Shown piece after piece: positions 17,482 through 27,091 of a stretch of DNA of 37,200 nucleotides; the first letter of the stretch is position 1, and each line of letters opens with the position of its first letter. Origin of the DNA: an uncultured Lysobacterales bacterium. GTDB taxonomy: Bacteria > Pseudomonadota > Gammaproteobacteria > Xanthomonadales > SZUA-36. The notes beneath the pieces were generated by a model. The model searched no databases, had not been told where the DNA came from, and saw only the letters and a list, made by a program, of their open reading frames with translations. Both the position numbers and the translations under genes were made by a program. The stretch is taken from NCBI GenBank assembly GCA_947258865.1, contig CAMYKC010000011.1, positions 2,443 to 39,642 of the forward strand, given 5' to 3'.

Positions 17482-18314
17482 CTGTCGTCACTCGGGTTAT
17501 CCTGGCTCTCTTTATTGGTCTCCTGGCTAAAAATTTCCCTGAAAGCACAATATTGTGTGCCGAATAGCATCAGTTGAAACAGCAATAACAGGATCATGAT
17601 CAGCCCCATGACGAAGAAGGACACCAGCCCGCCCGCGCCGGCCAGTTCAAGAAGGATTCCTGTGACGATGGCAACGGGCAGAAAAACGGCGGCCAGGCCC
17701 AGGCTCAAGACCAGGAAGGGCTTCCAGTTAACGATCAGGGCTCTGAGTCCCTCGGCCACTGCCGCGCCCAACTTGCGTTCCTGAAACCAGATCAGGGGGA
17801 TGGTGAAATAGCTCAGTGTTCCGCTGATCGCCACGCCGACCATAAAAGCCAACACCAGCCTGGAGAGGTAATTCGGGTCAAGCTTGGCTATTGCGTCCAT
17901 ATCGCCCTGCTGAATGCGGGTCATCAAATCTTCATCCATCAATTCACCACTGCTGGGTAAAAGTACCGAGATACTCAATACGCCGATGGCGAAAATCAAG
18001 GCGCCCAGGGCCAACAGCCGCCCATTATGCTGCCTCGATGAAAGGGGTTTGAACAGCAGGCTGGGAACCGGACGGCCACCCTGCCCCGTCAGGTGAAAAG
18101 CCTCCAGTATGCCGGCCCCAAGCCCCGGTACAGCGATAACAACGAGAATTCCTAACAGAGGAACCTGGGTCAAACCCAGTAACAACTGCATCAGCAGCGC
18201 AATCAGGAGCAGACGGCCGGTTTGCGCACGCAGCAATGCAAGGCTCTGGACCAGCCAGGCCATGCCGTGAGAGGCGGGTGCCTTGATCGGTTTTTTCAGT
18301 GGCGACCGGTCCAT
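17466..18314 (-). CDS. BPSS1780-like multi-span membrane protein, function unknown
   Basis: A 282-residue protein with about six hydrophobic helices. The first lies near residues 35-65 and the last near 225-255. A small basic N-terminus precedes [19 protein letters not shown], which resembles the BPSS1780 membrane protein family. There is no catalytic motif to read. It starts three bases after the LOG-family gene stops, so the two form a transcription unit, and it converges on tatC with overlapping 3' ends. Confidence 0.7.
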   Translation of the reverse strand: MDRSPLKKPIKAPASHGMAWLVQSLALLRAQTGRLLLIALLMQLLLGLTQVPLLGILVVIAVPGLGAGILEAFHLTGQGGRPVPSLLFKPLSSRQHNGRLLALGALIFAIGVLSISVLLPSSGELMDEDLMTRIQQGDMDAIAKLDPNYLSRLVLAFMVGVAISGTLSYFTIPLIWFQERKLGAAVAEGLRALIVNWKPFLVLSLGLAAVFLPVAIVTGILLELAGAGGLVSFFVMGLIMILLLLFQLMLFGTQYCAFREIFSQETNKESQDNPSDDSQLVA

Positions 18315-18317
18315 TCG

Positions 18318-18935
18318 CTAATTCCGGACCGCCGCGAATTTTCGCGCATCACGGCTCCAGGATTTTGCAGAGTGCAACGCTTCTATCACCTGCTCCGGCT
18401 CCTGCACGAGCGACCACATGTCCATGTGGAGGTCCGACATGAACCGTTCGGCCACACTGTGTTCCAGGAAGTCGACGAAACGGTCGAAATAATTATTGGT
18501 ATTGACCATCACAATGGGGCCAAGAAACTGGCCCAGGCGTTTCAAGGTCATCACTTCGAACACCTCTTCAAACGTACCGCTACCTCCCGGCAGCGTCACC
18601 ACGGCATCGGAATCTTCGATCATGCGATGCTTGCGCTCCCGCATGTCGCCGACGACTTCCAGCCGGCTGAGGTTCTTGTGTCCATGCTCCACGGTGTTCA
18701 GGAAGCCGGGGATCACGCCATGTACATGGGCCCCCTGCGCCAAGGCGCTATCGGCCATCGAGCGCATCAATCCAACGCCACCGCCGCCGAATACGATGTC
18801 GACGCCGGCTCGCCCGAGCACCGCTCCCAAGCGGGCCGCGGCGTCATAGTAACTCTCCGCCAGGCCATTGCTCGAAGAGGCGTAAACCGTGACTCGCTTA
18901 ACATTCTCTGGCGCCAACCGGGTCTGCATGTTCAA
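18318..18935 (-). CDS. LOG-family nucleotide 5'-monophosphate phosphoribohydrolase
   Basis: A 205-residue Rossmann-like protein of the LOG family (TIGR00730 type), which cleaves cytokinin-type or other nucleoside monophosphates at the N-glycosidic bond. The two family motifs are present: GGGGVGLM after the first beta-alpha units, and the catalytic LPGGSGTFEE, with MRERKHRM between them. Length is normal. The natural substrate in non-plant bacteria is unsure, and many of these were once annotated as lysine decarboxylases. The gene diverges from the rhomboid gene across about 66 bases. Confidence 0.9.
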   Translation of the reverse strand: MNMQTRLAPENVKRVTVYASSSNGLAESYYDAAARLGAVLGRAGVDIVFGGGGVGLMRSMADSALAQGAHVHGVIPGFLNTVEHGHKNLSRLEVVGDMRERKHRMIEDSDAVVTLPGGSGTFEEVFEVMTLKRLGQFLGPIVMVNTNNYFDRFVDFLEHSVAERFMSDLHMDMWSLVQEPEQVIEALHSAKSWSRDARKFAAVRN

Positions 18936-19001
18936 ATTCCTTCACGCTGCATGTTTCTGGCTCGCTATTGTAATATGAAGCGTAACTTCAGGAGGCTTCA
19001 T

Positions 19002-19616
19002 TTGAACCAGCGACAAAATTCGTTCGGCTCCGCGCCGTTAACTTCGACCCCGGTATCTTTCGGCATCATCATCCTGTGTGCGATCATTTTCCTTACCAGG
19101 TTCCAGCCCCCGGGATTGGCGCTTTGGCCGGTGGAGAGCGGGTTTTTTTCGCCCTGGCAATTGATCAGTTATGCCTTCCTGCATGGAAACTTCAACCACC
19201 TGTTTTTCAACATGTTCGCCGTCTGGATGTTCGGTACGCCGCTGGAGCGGGTCTGGGGCACCAAACGATTTGTCAGCTATTACGCCATCTGCGTCATCGG
19301 TGCTGCGGTGATGCAGTTGGCCGTCCAGCTGATCGAGGGCGGCATCTATCCCACCATCGGTGCTTCGGGCGGGGTATTCGGCCTGCTGCTCGCTTACGGT
19401 GTGATGTGGCCCGACAACCGGATTTTCCTGATCTTCTTCCCGGTGCCGATCAAGGCTAAGTGGTTTGTGCTGATTTACGGCGGTATTGAGTTGCTTCTGG
19501 GTTTCAGCAGGACCATGCCCGGCATTGCACATTTCGCACATCTGGGTGGCATGATTTTTGGAGCTGTATTATTGTATAGGTGGGGGTGGCGACCAGGAAT
19601 GACCTGGAAAAAGTGA
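19002..19616 (+). CDS. Rhomboid-family intramembrane serine protease
   Basis: A 204-residue membrane protein that cleaves substrates within their transmembrane helices. The catalytic Ser122 is in GASGGVFG, the catalytic His180 in AHLGG, and the HGNFNHLFFNM segment supplies the conserved His/Asn of helix 2. About six membrane spans are visible. I chose the TTG at 19002 because AGGAGG ends six bases before it. An ATG at 18975 is in frame but lacks such a site, and the much longer open frame from 18222 is antisense to the LOG gene. A DUF3465 gene follows after 16 bases. Confidence 0.88.
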   Translation: MNQRQNSFGSAPLTSTPVSFGIIILCAIIFLTRFQPPGLALWPVESGFFSPWQLISYAFLHGNFNHLFFNMFAVWMFGTPLERVWGTKRFVSYYAICVIGAAVMQLAVQLIEGGIYPTIGASGGVFGLLLAYGVMWPDNRIFLIFFPVPIKAKWFVLIYGGIELLLGFSRTMPGIAHFAHLGGMIFGAVLLYRWGWRPGMTWKK

Positions 19617-19632
19617 ATATGAGTAAGGGGAA

Positions 19633-20076
19633 ATGTTTAAAAAGGGGTCACATGCGGGGCTCGTCGCCTCGATAATCGTAGGAATTTCCGCTGCGCTGAT
19701 GCTTGGCTGGGCCTGGCAATCCACGCCTGGTTACAAGATCGAACCAGGATTCAAGACAGTGGAAAATGCTTTCATCAACCGACAGACAAACCTGATGGCT
19801 GAAGTCACTGGACGTGTCGTGAGAATCATTTCGGACGACAAGAAAGGAGCCAGGCATCAGCGGTTCGTCATTCAACTGGCAAACGGACAGAAAATCCTGG
19901 TGGCCCATAACATCGGATATGCCGATAGGATTCCCGTTTCACTGTACGAGCCTGTCACGGTCAGGGGCCAGTACTCGTGGAGCGAAACCGGCGGGTTAAT
20001 CCACTGGACACACCATGACGTCAGTTTGAACAGGCGGCACGGCTGGATCGACCACGAAGGCCACCGCTACGAGTGA
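19633..20076 (+). CDS. DUF3465-family exported or membrane-anchored protein
   Basis: A 147-residue protein with an N-terminal hydrophobic helix (residues 9-28) that may be an uncleaved anchor. The body contains GRVVRIISDD, the strand QRFVIQLANGQKILVAHN and the closing HWTHHDVSLNRRHGWIDHEG, which is typical of the DUF3465 family. It resembles a small OB-like domain with His-rich ends, but no function is established. AAGGGG precedes the ATG. It probably shares a transcript with the rhomboid gene. Confidence 0.75.
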   Translation: MFKKGSHAGLVASIIVGISAALMLGWAWQSTPGYKIEPGFKTVENAFINRQTNLMAEVTGRVVRIISDDKKGARHQRFVIQLANGQKILVAHNIGYADRIPVSLYEPVTVRGQYSWSETGGLIHWTHHDVSLNRRHGWIDHEGHRYE

Positions 20077-20083
20077 TGAACCT

Positions 20084-20113
20084 GGTTTTCCCGCTTTGCC
20101 TGCGGGAAAAACC
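20084..20113. terminator. Hairpin between convergent DUF3465 and dodecin genes
   Basis: GGTTTTCCCGC and GCGGGAAAAACC pair over 11-12 bases with one bulge. It sits directly between two convergent stop codons, a usual place for a shared terminator. The arms contain A/T runs but there is no separate T-tract, so strength is unsure. Confidence 0.5.
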
Positions 20114-20319
20114 TAGTCTTCGAGGATGAAGGTGACCTTCAGGATCACACGGAACTCATCGATGTGGCCCTGGGAGTCACAGGACACCTTTTGACCTTCA
20201 ACCCAGGCTCCGCGAACATTTTTCAGGGTTTTGCCGGCGCGCTTCAGACCTTTACGCGTGGCGTCTTCGAAGGATTCCTTGGATGAGGCAATAATTTCAG
20301 TGACTCGTGCAACGGACAT
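20113..20319 (-). CDS. Dodecin-family flavin-binding protein
   Basis: A 68-residue protein matching dodecin, a small dodecameric hollow shell that stores flavin or, in some species, coenzyme A. The family pattern is clear: VARVTEIIASSKESFEDA at the start, the conserved Trp in RGAWVEGQKV, and the closing beta strand FRVILKVTFILED. GGAG with a spacing of about eight bases precedes the ATG. Monocistronic by position. Confidence 0.9.
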   Translation of the reverse strand: MSVARVTEIIASSKESFEDATRKGLKRAGKTLKNVRGAWVEGQKVSCDSQGHIDEFRVILKVTFILED

Positions 20320-20406
20320 GTTCTTTTCTCCGGTTGATATGTTTTAAATGGGGCTTACTCTGATCATAGGATGTTTTGTCACATTTTACCCGGCGTAAGA
20401 ATGACC

Positions 20407-22620
20407 TTAATCAAAACGGCTCACTGCAAACGGATTACCCACGTAGAAATATGCCGTGCTGTCGCCGCTGTCACTATGGCCGAATGCGAAATAGAGTGGG
20501 CCGATGGGGGTTTCGGCCCCGATGAAAATACTGGCTGAATAGCGCAGATCGCCAGTGTCAATATCGTCCCGTAAATTCCAGGTATTGCCGGTTTCCATGG
20601 TAAATCCAGCGTAAACCGGGGCTAATTCAATGTCGTTGAGAAGGCGGTAATAGGCGAATGTCAGCAACGCCTGCTGCCTTCCTGAAAGCTGATTGGGCAC
20701 CAGGCCGGACAGCCTGCCGAATCCGCCCAGCCTGAACCAGCGTTCGATGGGCGCGGCATCGTCAATGCTGTAACCTCCCTCATAATTCAGCAAGGCCGTG
20801 TTCCTGCCAAGGGTCCAGACGAACGAGCCGTTAGCCATGACCTGCTCGTAGTCAAAGGCAGCACCCAGCCCTTCCGAAGCATACCGGTAACCCAGGTGAT
20901 GGAACGTTCCGGAGCGTGGAAACCATGGACTGTCGAGGCTGTCATGAAGATATTCGACAGTGATCTCACCTATATCAACCTCGTCATCGACCGGAAAGTC
21001 CAATACACCCTTGATGACATTTGCGTCAGCCCGGGCGAACTCGTAATCGAGCCGAACGCGGTCGTTTGTACTCAAGTTCCGGCCAATCCCAAAAATAATG
21101 CCGCCACCACTGATTTCCAGCTCAGCAACATTGACGTCATCCTCCCAATAGTTGTAATTCTCTCTCCTCCAGTAAACCTGCGGTTCGATGAACCAGTTGG
21201 CCCTGTAGTCGATGGGTTGGTAAAAATCGAACGTGATTTGGTCCTCGCGTCCTATGCTGCCTAACACGCGAAGCTCACCACCCAGGGCGTTCAACGCGTT
21301 ACGCGTGTAAGCCGCGCCCAATTTGAATTCGGAATTGTCTGTAAAATCGCTGGACAGCTCCAGTCCGAACTGAAGGTAGTTTGGACCCCAGGCGCGTGGA
21401 ATCGCGTTAACGCGAATACCCTGCTCACCCTGCTCGTTTTCCACCAGATCGTAAGTTACGGATTCGAAAACGTCCAGGCTGTATATCTGGTCGACGCTCT
21501 TGTCGAGCGCCGCCAGGTCAAGGGGCTGCCTGATTTCCACCGCCAGACGCGATTGTATGATCTCGTCGCGCAAAACCGATCCATTGTTGATTTCAACGAA
21601 TTCAACCAGGTAGTCCTGAGCCGGATGTTCCGCCCGGATGGCTGGCTCAGGGTCCTGGCCAATTGTCAGTGCCGCAAGCGCGCCGCCCTGCTCCATCGCA
21701 GCCTGGTGGCCCACGATCACGATTGCTCCGGCGCCCTGGAAATTCGCGGCGCTGAAATTTCCAAGTTCCGGCACGATGAGCAGGTCTCGGGGTCCCAGCG
21801 TTTGTATCTGTGCCTCGGTGCTGCGGCGAACCAGGAAGTTGGTCAGTTGCTCCGTAACGCTCAAAATGGATTTGAGTTGCTCTTCTTTCAACATGGGGCT
21901 GGAAATATCGACCGCGATGACGATTTCGGCGCCCATTTCCCGTACAACGCTGACCGGCAGGTTATTGGACATCCCGCCATCCACCAGCAAACGGCCATCG
22001 ATCTTCACCGGTGCAAACACGCCGGGAACGGACATGCTGGCGCGCAATGCGTCCGGGAGGCTGCCGCCGGACAGCACAACTTCCTCTCCGGTCACCAGAT
22101 CGGTCGCAACCGCTCGAAATGGAATGGGCAGATCGTCGAACACCCTTACGTCTGCGATCGGCAGAAAGATGCGATGAAAAATCTGGTCCAGGTGCTGGCC
22201 TTCGATGGCTCCCAGCGGTAGCTGGATTCTGCCTCGATTGAACCCGACCCGGTAAGGAATCAGAAACTCTGCTTCCAGTTCCTTTTTTCGCATTGTGCGA
22301 TCCACGCGGGAAGGCTGGTCGCTCAACGCCTTGTTCCAGTCCGTTTCATTCAGGATTACATTGATTTCTTCCGCGTCATAGCCCGCGGCATAAAGTCCGC
22401 CGATGATGGCGCCCATACTGGTGCCCGCAATGTAATCGATCGGCACCTTCAACTCTTCCAATGCCTGCAGAATACCGACATGAGCGCCCCCGCGAGCACC
22501 GCCGCCGCTGAGCGCGAGTCCGATTTTGGGCCGCCGGGCTTGCTCTTCCTCCGCGGCATTAGCAGGAAACGCAGCCAGCATCAGCACAGTCGCCATGGCG
22601 ACGTAAATCATCTTCAGCAT
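20407..22620 (-). CDS. Patatin-like phospholipase with BamA-type barrel (PlpD-like)
   Basis: A 737-residue secreted lipase. A signal peptide of 22 residues ends FPANA. The patatin domain has the oxyanion loop SGGGARGGAHVG, nucleophile Ser68 (GTSMG) and Asp214 in VDGGMSNN. A POTRA-like segment (about 330-410) and an outer-membrane beta-barrel of the surface-antigen type follow, ending in phenylalanine-aspartate. This is the PlpD layout, in which the barrel carries the lipase domain outward (type Vd secretion). The frame opens at 22764, but the ATG at 22620 gives a proper signal peptide and lies about 22 bases after the start predicted from a perfect -10 box. Confidence 0.9.
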   Translation of the reverse strand: MLKMIYVAMATVLMLAAFPANAAEEEQARRPKIGLALSGGGARGGAHVGILQALEELKVPIDYIAGTSMGAIIGGLYAAGYDAEEINVILNETDWNKALSDQPSRVDRTMRKKELEAEFLIPYRVGFNRGRIQLPLGAIEGQHLDQIFHRIFLPIADVRVFDDLPIPFRAVATDLVTGEEVVLSGGSLPDALRASMSVPGVFAPVKIDGRLLVDGGMSNNLPVSVVREMGAEIVIAVDISSPMLKEEQLKSILSVTEQLTNFLVRRSTEAQIQTLGPRDLLIVPELGNFSAANFQGAGAIVIVGHQAAMEQGGALAALTIGQDPEPAIRAEHPAQDYLVEFVEINNGSVLRDEIIQSRLAVEIRQPLDLAALDKSVDQIYSLDVFESVTYDLVENEQGEQGIRVNAIPRAWGPNYLQFGLELSSDFTDNSEFKLGAAYTRNALNALGGELRVLGSIGREDQITFDFYQPIDYRANWFIEPQVYWRRENYNYWEDDVNVAELEISGGGIIFGIGRNLSTNDRVRLDYEFARADANVIKGVLDFPVDDEVDIGEITVEYLHDSLDSPWFPRSGTFHHLGYRYASEGLGAAFDYEQVMANGSFVWTLGRNTALLNYEGGYSIDDAAPIERWFRLGGFGRLSGLVPNQLSGRQQALLTFAYYRLLNDIELAPVYAGFTMETGNTWNLRDDIDTGDLRYSASIFIGAETPIGPLYFAFGHSDSGDSTAYFYVGNPFAVSRFD

Positions 22621-22648
22621 GGTCTTCAATCCGGTCGGAAATGTTGTA

Positions 22649-22654
22649 ATTATA
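22649..22654 (-). promoter_or_regulatory. -10 box of the patatin gene
   Basis: The minus strand reads TATAAT at 22654-22649, a perfect -10 hexamer, placing a transcript start near 22642. No good -35 is seen at 16-18 bases, so an activator may be needed. It supports the ATG at 22620. Confidence 0.4.
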
Positions 22655-22756
22655 GGCTTTCCGGACATGTGAACGAAGGAAAGCTGATCAGGAACAAGTA
22701 AACGGAATCTATCTGTCGATAAAATACTGGCATCCACAAACATAAAAGGTTTCGAA

Positions 22757-24706
22757 ATGAGCACTATTTATCCTGTACCCGAATCTTTCAAAGAAAATGC
22801 GCATATCGATCAACAGGAATATGAGCGAATTTACGCCGATTCCGTCGAGAACAACGAAGCGTTCTGGACGGAAACAGCCAGGCGCCTGGACTGGATCGAG
22901 TTCCCCTCCACGACCAAAGACGTGTCCTTCGATAAATCGGATCTGCACATTCGATGGTACGAAGACGGCGTGCTTAACGCCTGTTACAACTGCGTCGACC
23001 GTCACCTGGATTCGCGCGGCGACCAGACGGCGATCATCTGGGAAGGCGACGATCCGGCACGCGATGAAAAGATCTCGTATCGTCAATTGCATGAACGAGT
23101 CTCCCGCATGGCCAACGTGCTGATCAAGCAGGGCGTCAAGAAGGGAGACCGCGTCACGATCTACATGCCGATGATCCCTGAAGCAGCGATATCCATGCTT
23201 GCCTGCGCCCGTATCGGCGCCATCCACTCGGTCGTGTTCGGCGGTTTTTCACCCGACGCCCTCGCCGGCCGGATCATTGACTGCGATTCCAACACTGTGA
23301 TCACCGCCGACCAGGGTCTCCGTGGCGGGCGAATTGTCCCTCTGAAGGATAATGTCGACGCAGCCTGTGGCATCGAAGGCGTAATGGACAGCCTCAAATG
23401 CGTCATCGTGGTCCGCAACACCGGTGGCGAAATCAACTGGGTGGAGGGGCGTGATTACTGGTATCACGAAGAAGCAGAAACCGTGACCGACGACTGCCCG
23501 GTCGAACCCATGAACGCTGAAGATCCTCTTTTCATTCTTTACACATCCGGATCGACTGGCAAGCCAAAGGGTGTGCTGCATACAACCGGCGGTTACATGG
23601 TCTTCGCGGCCTACACGCATGAAATCGTCTTTGATTATCACGACGGCGACATTTACTGGTGTACCGCGGACGTCGGCTGGGTCACCGGGCACAGCTACAT
23701 CGTTTACGGTCCGCTTGCGAACGGGGCCATCAGTCTGCTGTTCGAAGGCGTGCCAAACTACCCGACTTCAAGCCGTTTCTGGGAAGTCTGTGACAAGCAC
23801 CAGGTCAATATCTGCTACACAGCGCCTACTGCCATAAGGGCCTTGATGCGTGAAGGCGAAGAGCCGGTGAAATCGACTTCGCGAAAATCGCTCAGGTTGC
23901 TCGGCTCCGTGGGTGAGCCGATCAATCCGGAAGCCTGGGACTGGTACTACAGCGTCGTGGGCGAAGGCCGCTGCCCGATTGTGGACACCTGGTGGCAGAC
24001 GGAGACCGGCGGCATCCTGATCAGCCCACTGCCGGGCGCCACGGCCCTGAAACCGGGCTCCGCCACGAATCCGCTACCGGGGGTGATGCCTGCGCTGTTC
24101 GACGAGAAAGCCAATCCACTGCCGGCGGAAGGCGCCGCCTCGGGGCTGCTGGTGATAACCGACAGCTGGCCCGGGCAGATGCGTACCGTCTACGGTGACC
24201 ACCAACGGTTTGTCGACACCTATTTCTCAACCATTCCGGGCACCTACTTCACGGGTGACGGCGCGCGGCGTGACGAGGACGGCTATTACTGGATCACCGG
24301 CCGAGTAGACGACGTCCTGAATGTTTCAGGTCACCGTCTTGGTACCGCGGAAATCGAAAGCGCCCTGGTGGCGCACGAGGCGGTTTCCGAGGCGGCCGTG
24401 GTCGGCTATCCCCACGATATCAAGGGCGAAGGCATCTACGCCTACGTCACACTGGTCGTCAACGAGGAGCCGACGGATGATCTCAGGGCTGAGCTGAGAC
24501 AATGGGTTCGCAAGGAAATCGGCCCGATCGCCACGCCAGATCTATTGCAGTGGGCGCCCGGGTTGCCCAAAACCCGCTCCGGCAAGATCATGCGCCGTAT
24601 TCTGCGCAAAATCGCAGCAAACGACTACGGAAGCCTGGGCGATACATCAACCCTCGCTGAACCGGAAGTAGTACAGCAGCTGATTGATCATCGGATGAAC
24701 CGCTGA
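22757..24706 (+). CDS. acs: Acetyl-CoA synthetase (AMP-forming)
   Basis: A 649-residue adenylate-forming ligase that activates acetate to acetyl-CoA. The P-loop motif is [20 protein letters not shown] and the hinge [15 protein letters not shown] are in place. Lys610 in [11 protein letters not shown] is the catalytic lysine that is acetylated for control in other bacteria. Length and motifs are all normal. The start ATG has AAAGG upstream. It diverges from the patatin gene across about 136 bases. Confidence 0.96.
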   Translation: MSTIYPVPESFKENAHIDQQEYERIYADSVENNEAFWTETARRLDWIEFPSTTKDVSFDKSDLHIRWYEDGVLNACYNCVDRHLDSRGDQTAIIWEGDDPARDEKISYRQLHERVSRMANVLIKQGVKKGDRVTIYMPMIPEAAISMLACARIGAIHSVVFGGFSPDALAGRIIDCDSNTVITADQGLRGGRIVPLKDNVDAACGIEGVMDSLKCVIVVRNTGGEINWVEGRDYWYHEEAETVTDDCPVEPMNAEDPLFILYTSGSTGKPKGVLHTTGGYMVFAAYTHEIVFDYHDGDIYWCTADVGWVTGHSYIVYGPLANGAISLLFEGVPNYPTSSRFWEVCDKHQVNICYTAPTAIRALMREGEEPVKSTSRKSLRLLGSVGEPINPEAWDWYYSVVGEGRCPIVDTWWQTETGGILISPLPGATALKPGSATNPLPGVMPALFDEKANPLPAEGAASGLLVITDSWPGQMRTVYGDHQRFVDTYFSTIPGTYFTGDGARRDEDGYYWITGRVDDVLNVSGHRLGTAEIESALVAHEAVSEAAVVGYPHDIKGEGIYAYVTLVVNEEPTDDLRAELRQWVRKEIGPIATPDLLQWAPGLPKTRSGKIMRRILRKIAANDYGSLGDTSTLAEPEVVQQLIDHRMNR

Positions 24707-24746
24707 CCGCAAGGACTGAAACCCTTTTTAACACAAAGCTGCAGCA

Positions 24747-24795
24747 TTTCGTTCGGGTCTCTGTATAATTTCACGGATCAAAGATCCGAACGAAA
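24747..24795 (+). promoter_or_regulatory. Inverted repeat bracketing the -10 box of the BON-LysM gene
   Basis: TTTCGTTCGGGTC (24747-24759) and GATCCGAACGAAA (24783-24795) are inverted copies with one mismatch that still pairs as G-U. A perfect TATAAT (24764-24769) lies between them; no good -35 is present. The arms could be a regulator site, with control by an activator or repressor. Confidence 0.5.
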
Positions 24796-24816
24796 GAAAT
24801 CCGACAGGAGAGAGAA

Positions 24817-25335
24817 ATGGGCATATTCGATTCCATCAAAAATGCTTTCGGTAAAGGGGAGCCAGAGGCCGACGTCACGGTCTCTCCCAGCCAGATGCTG
24901 CGCAACGCGGGCATCGACCCCTCAGGTTTTAAATTCAGTTTCGCGGCCAGCTCCATGACGGTATCGGGTGAAATCGCAGACGAGTCACAGCGGCAGAAAA
25001 TACTGGATGTCCTGTCCAGTGCAGCAGGCATAACCGCCGTCCATGACGACCTGGCCGTGGTCGCGCCGGCCCCGTCAGAGCCGGTAGAAACACCGCCGGC
25101 AGAAGCAGCTGCGCCTGAGGCTGCCCCGGCAGAAGCATCAGAACCAGCCACTGAGGAGCACGAAGGGCGGACTTATACCGTCGAGTCCGGCGACACACTT
25201 TGGAAAATCGCTGAACAAATGTACGGTAACGGATCGAAGTACATGAAGATATTCGAGGCCAATACCAACATCCTGGAAAACCCGGACCGGATTTTCCCGG
25301 GCCAGAAACTGGTTATTCCCGATCTGGAAGACTGA
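24817..25335 (+). CDS. lysM: BON and LysM domain protein (Kbp/YgaU-like)
   Basis: A 172-residue protein with a BON domain (about 20-88) and a LysM domain (about 118-169, starting YTVESGDTLWKIAEQMYG), joined by a Pro/Ala/Glu-rich linker. This is the layout of E. coli Kbp, a cytoplasmic potassium-binding protein induced in stress; there is no signal peptide here either. The linker is longer than in E. coli. AGGAGAGAG precedes the ATG. Confidence 0.88.
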   Translation: MGIFDSIKNAFGKGEPEADVTVSPSQMLRNAGIDPSGFKFSFAASSMTVSGEIADESQRQKILDVLSSAAGITAVHDDLAVVAPAPSEPVETPPAEAAAPEAAPAEASEPATEEHEGRTYTVESGDTLWKIAEQMYGNGSKYMKIFEANTNILENPDRIFPGQKLVIPDLED

Positions 25336-25342
25336 CGTTCGT

Positions 25343-27067
25343 TTAGAGCCGGCCGTGCTCCAACGGCCGTTCTCTGTGCATCAAGAGCCACTCCGCACCT
25401 TCATCCAGTGCGGCCTGGCCCAGCGCGTTCAAAACCTGCCTCTGGAAAACGATATCGTCGGATTCAAGCAGTAATTTCCTTGCTTTCAGAAATACGCGGT
25501 TCATGAATCCGTACTGTTTGATCAGCTCTTTTTCTGCTTTCTTGTGGGAATAAGCGTCCCAGATACCGGCTACCAGGGGCAGAGCGCCCATCAGGATAAG
25601 CAAGTTGCGCCTCTGTTCCTCGCCACCGTTCGCACCCATCAGAAACAACACGATCGCGATCACTATACCGGCCCATAAACAAAGATTGCCGAGCACACGG
25701 GTGCGTCGAAAACGCGAAATATTGTCCAGTTCCTTGCTCGAATAGTAGGCGAGTTGGCCGCGGTTGCGTGCCGAATCTCCAACCCACTCGTCGATGACCC
25801 AGGCCACCCAGCCGGTCTCGTGCGGCTGCCCGCGCAGGCAAAACATGCTGGCCTGACGCATCACGTGCCGGATCCAGCCCAGGTCCACATCCTGGGTCTG
25901 CAGGAAATTGTCAAAGGCGAACCCGGCATAACCCATGTCTGCCACGCCGGAAAGATTCCAGTAGAACTGCACACGCAAGCCCTCGGCCAGCGCCCGGTAA
26001 TCCAGGTACTTGCGATGCCATTCACGGCTCTCGCCAATGATGTGCAAGGCGACACCCGCGAAAAAAAGCCCGAGAAAGACCATGATCATGTACCTTGGCC
26101 CGTCGTATTCCGAATAAACGAGGAATACCAGCCCCATCATTACCGCCAGAATGTGTACCGCTCGCAGGCTGCTGTGGACCCGTTTCTGATAATGGATAGC
26201 GAGACCGTCCGCGACCTGGAACAATTGATCGGTCAGGCGTGCTCCCGTCGGTAGTTCGAGCTCCGGTTTCCCTGCAAGCAGACTGGAGCTTGTTGTCCGT
26301 ATGATTTCGGTCTTTTCATGCCAGTCGCGGGAAAATTGCTGCAGGCGGCTCAATAAGGTGCGATAAGCCTCCGGAATATCGGCTGACCGCTCACCGTCCA
26401 TGCGGCTGCTGAACCAGGCAGACTCCAGGGCATTCAATCCGGCGGCAGGCCCGCCCCCCGGGCGATCTCGTGAACAGACAACGTGGTACACCAGGTCGTT
26501 TTCATTTTCCGCAAGCAGGCTGGCCGGTGTTGGATCTTCCTCAACGCCCTTCATCACTGCCGTAAGGTGATACTTCACGACCTGGCCGGTGCCACCGGGC
26601 TCTTCACTGTCTTTGCCGTCCCACAAAGCCAACAGCACCTGGCAGTGATTGGAAACGAACAATCCCAGCTGAGCATACTGACGCTGTCTTTGACTCTCGC
26701 CCTGCGAGAGATCTGTGGCAATACGCGGCATCGGCAATGTAATGACCTGATCGGCTTCAGCCAGCAGGCCGCGAAACTCGGAAAGCGCCTTTTCCGTTTC
26801 GAAATCCTTTTCGTATTCAACCTGTTCCATCGGGAGAACGGCAACGATGGAAATCCCACGGGAAATCGCTACGCGGGCCGCTAACTGATCACCGCCTTCG
26901 GCCAGGGGCGTGATCAGCTGCAGCGGGATATCCGGAAATTCCCGTTCGAGATTTTCAAGAAATTCGCCAACTCGAGCTTCGATTCCAGGGACTTCCGCTT
27001 CCAGCAGATCCCGGTGCGCGGTGACCCCCACACTGAGGTTCAGGCCCGCTTGTTCAGAGTCCTGCAT
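25343..27067 (-). CDS. SLOG-domain protein with SLATT-like transmembrane region
   Basis: A 574-residue protein. Residues 10-200 form a SLOG-type Rossmann domain: VGVTAHRDLL, then LAEGGDQLAARVAISRG, VAVLP, and ALWDGKDSEEPGGTGQVV. SLOG domains bind or process nucleotide-derived ligands. Four hydrophobic helices follow at about 302-319, 326-344, 462-478 and 489-506. Between the pairs is WHRKYLDYRALAEGLR, a pattern of SLATT-type membrane domains thought to form pores. No protease or nuclease motif is seen. AGGA precedes the ATG. It is the last gene of a four-gene unit led by a lipoprotein and a TIR receptor, 24 bases after the previous stop. Likely job: sense a nucleotide signal and act at the inner membrane (inference). 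Confidence 0.82.
   Translation of the reverse strand: MQDSEQAGLNLSVGVTAHRDLLEAEVPGIEARVGEFLENLEREFPDIPLQLITPLAEGGDQLAARVAISRGISIVAVLPMEQVEYEKDFETEKALSEFRGLLAEADQVITLPMPRIATDLSQGESQRQRQYAQLGLFVSNHCQVLLALWDGKDSEEPGGTGQVVKYHLTAVMKGVEEDPTPASLLAENENDLVYHVVCSRDRPGGGPAAGLNALESAWFSSRMDGERSADIPEAYRTLLSRLQQFSRDWHEKTEIIRTTSSSLLAGKPELELPTGARLTDQLFQVADGLAIHYQKRVHSSLRAVHILAVMMGLVFLVYSEYDGPRYMIMVFLGLFFAGVALHIIGESREWHRKYLDYRALAEGLRVQFYWNLSGVADMGYAGFAFDNFLQTQDVDLGWIRHVMRQASMFCLRGQPHETGWVAWVIDEWVGDSARNRGQLAYYSSKELDNISRFRRTRVLGNLCLWAGIVIAIVLFLMGANGGEEQRRNLLILMGALPLVAGIWDAYSHKKAEKELIKQYGFMNRVFLKARKLLLESDDIVFQRQVLNALGQAALDEGAEWLLMHRERPLEHGRL
25350..25369 (+). terminator. Hairpin after the BON-LysM gene
   Basis: CGGCCGT (25350-25356) and ACGGCCG (25363-25369) form a seven-pair stem with a six-base loop, followed by TTCTCTG. 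It overlaps the last codons of the opposing SLOG gene. The T-rich part is weak, so it is only a possible terminator for the plus strand. Confidence 0.35.
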
Positions 27068-27091
27068 ATTTCCTGGCTTTAGAGTCCGGGT

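Noticed and set aside
18222-19001. Extended N-terminus of the rhomboid gene
   Set aside because: That stretch is antisense to the LOG-family gene, and a TTG with an AGGAGG site at 19002 explains the start.
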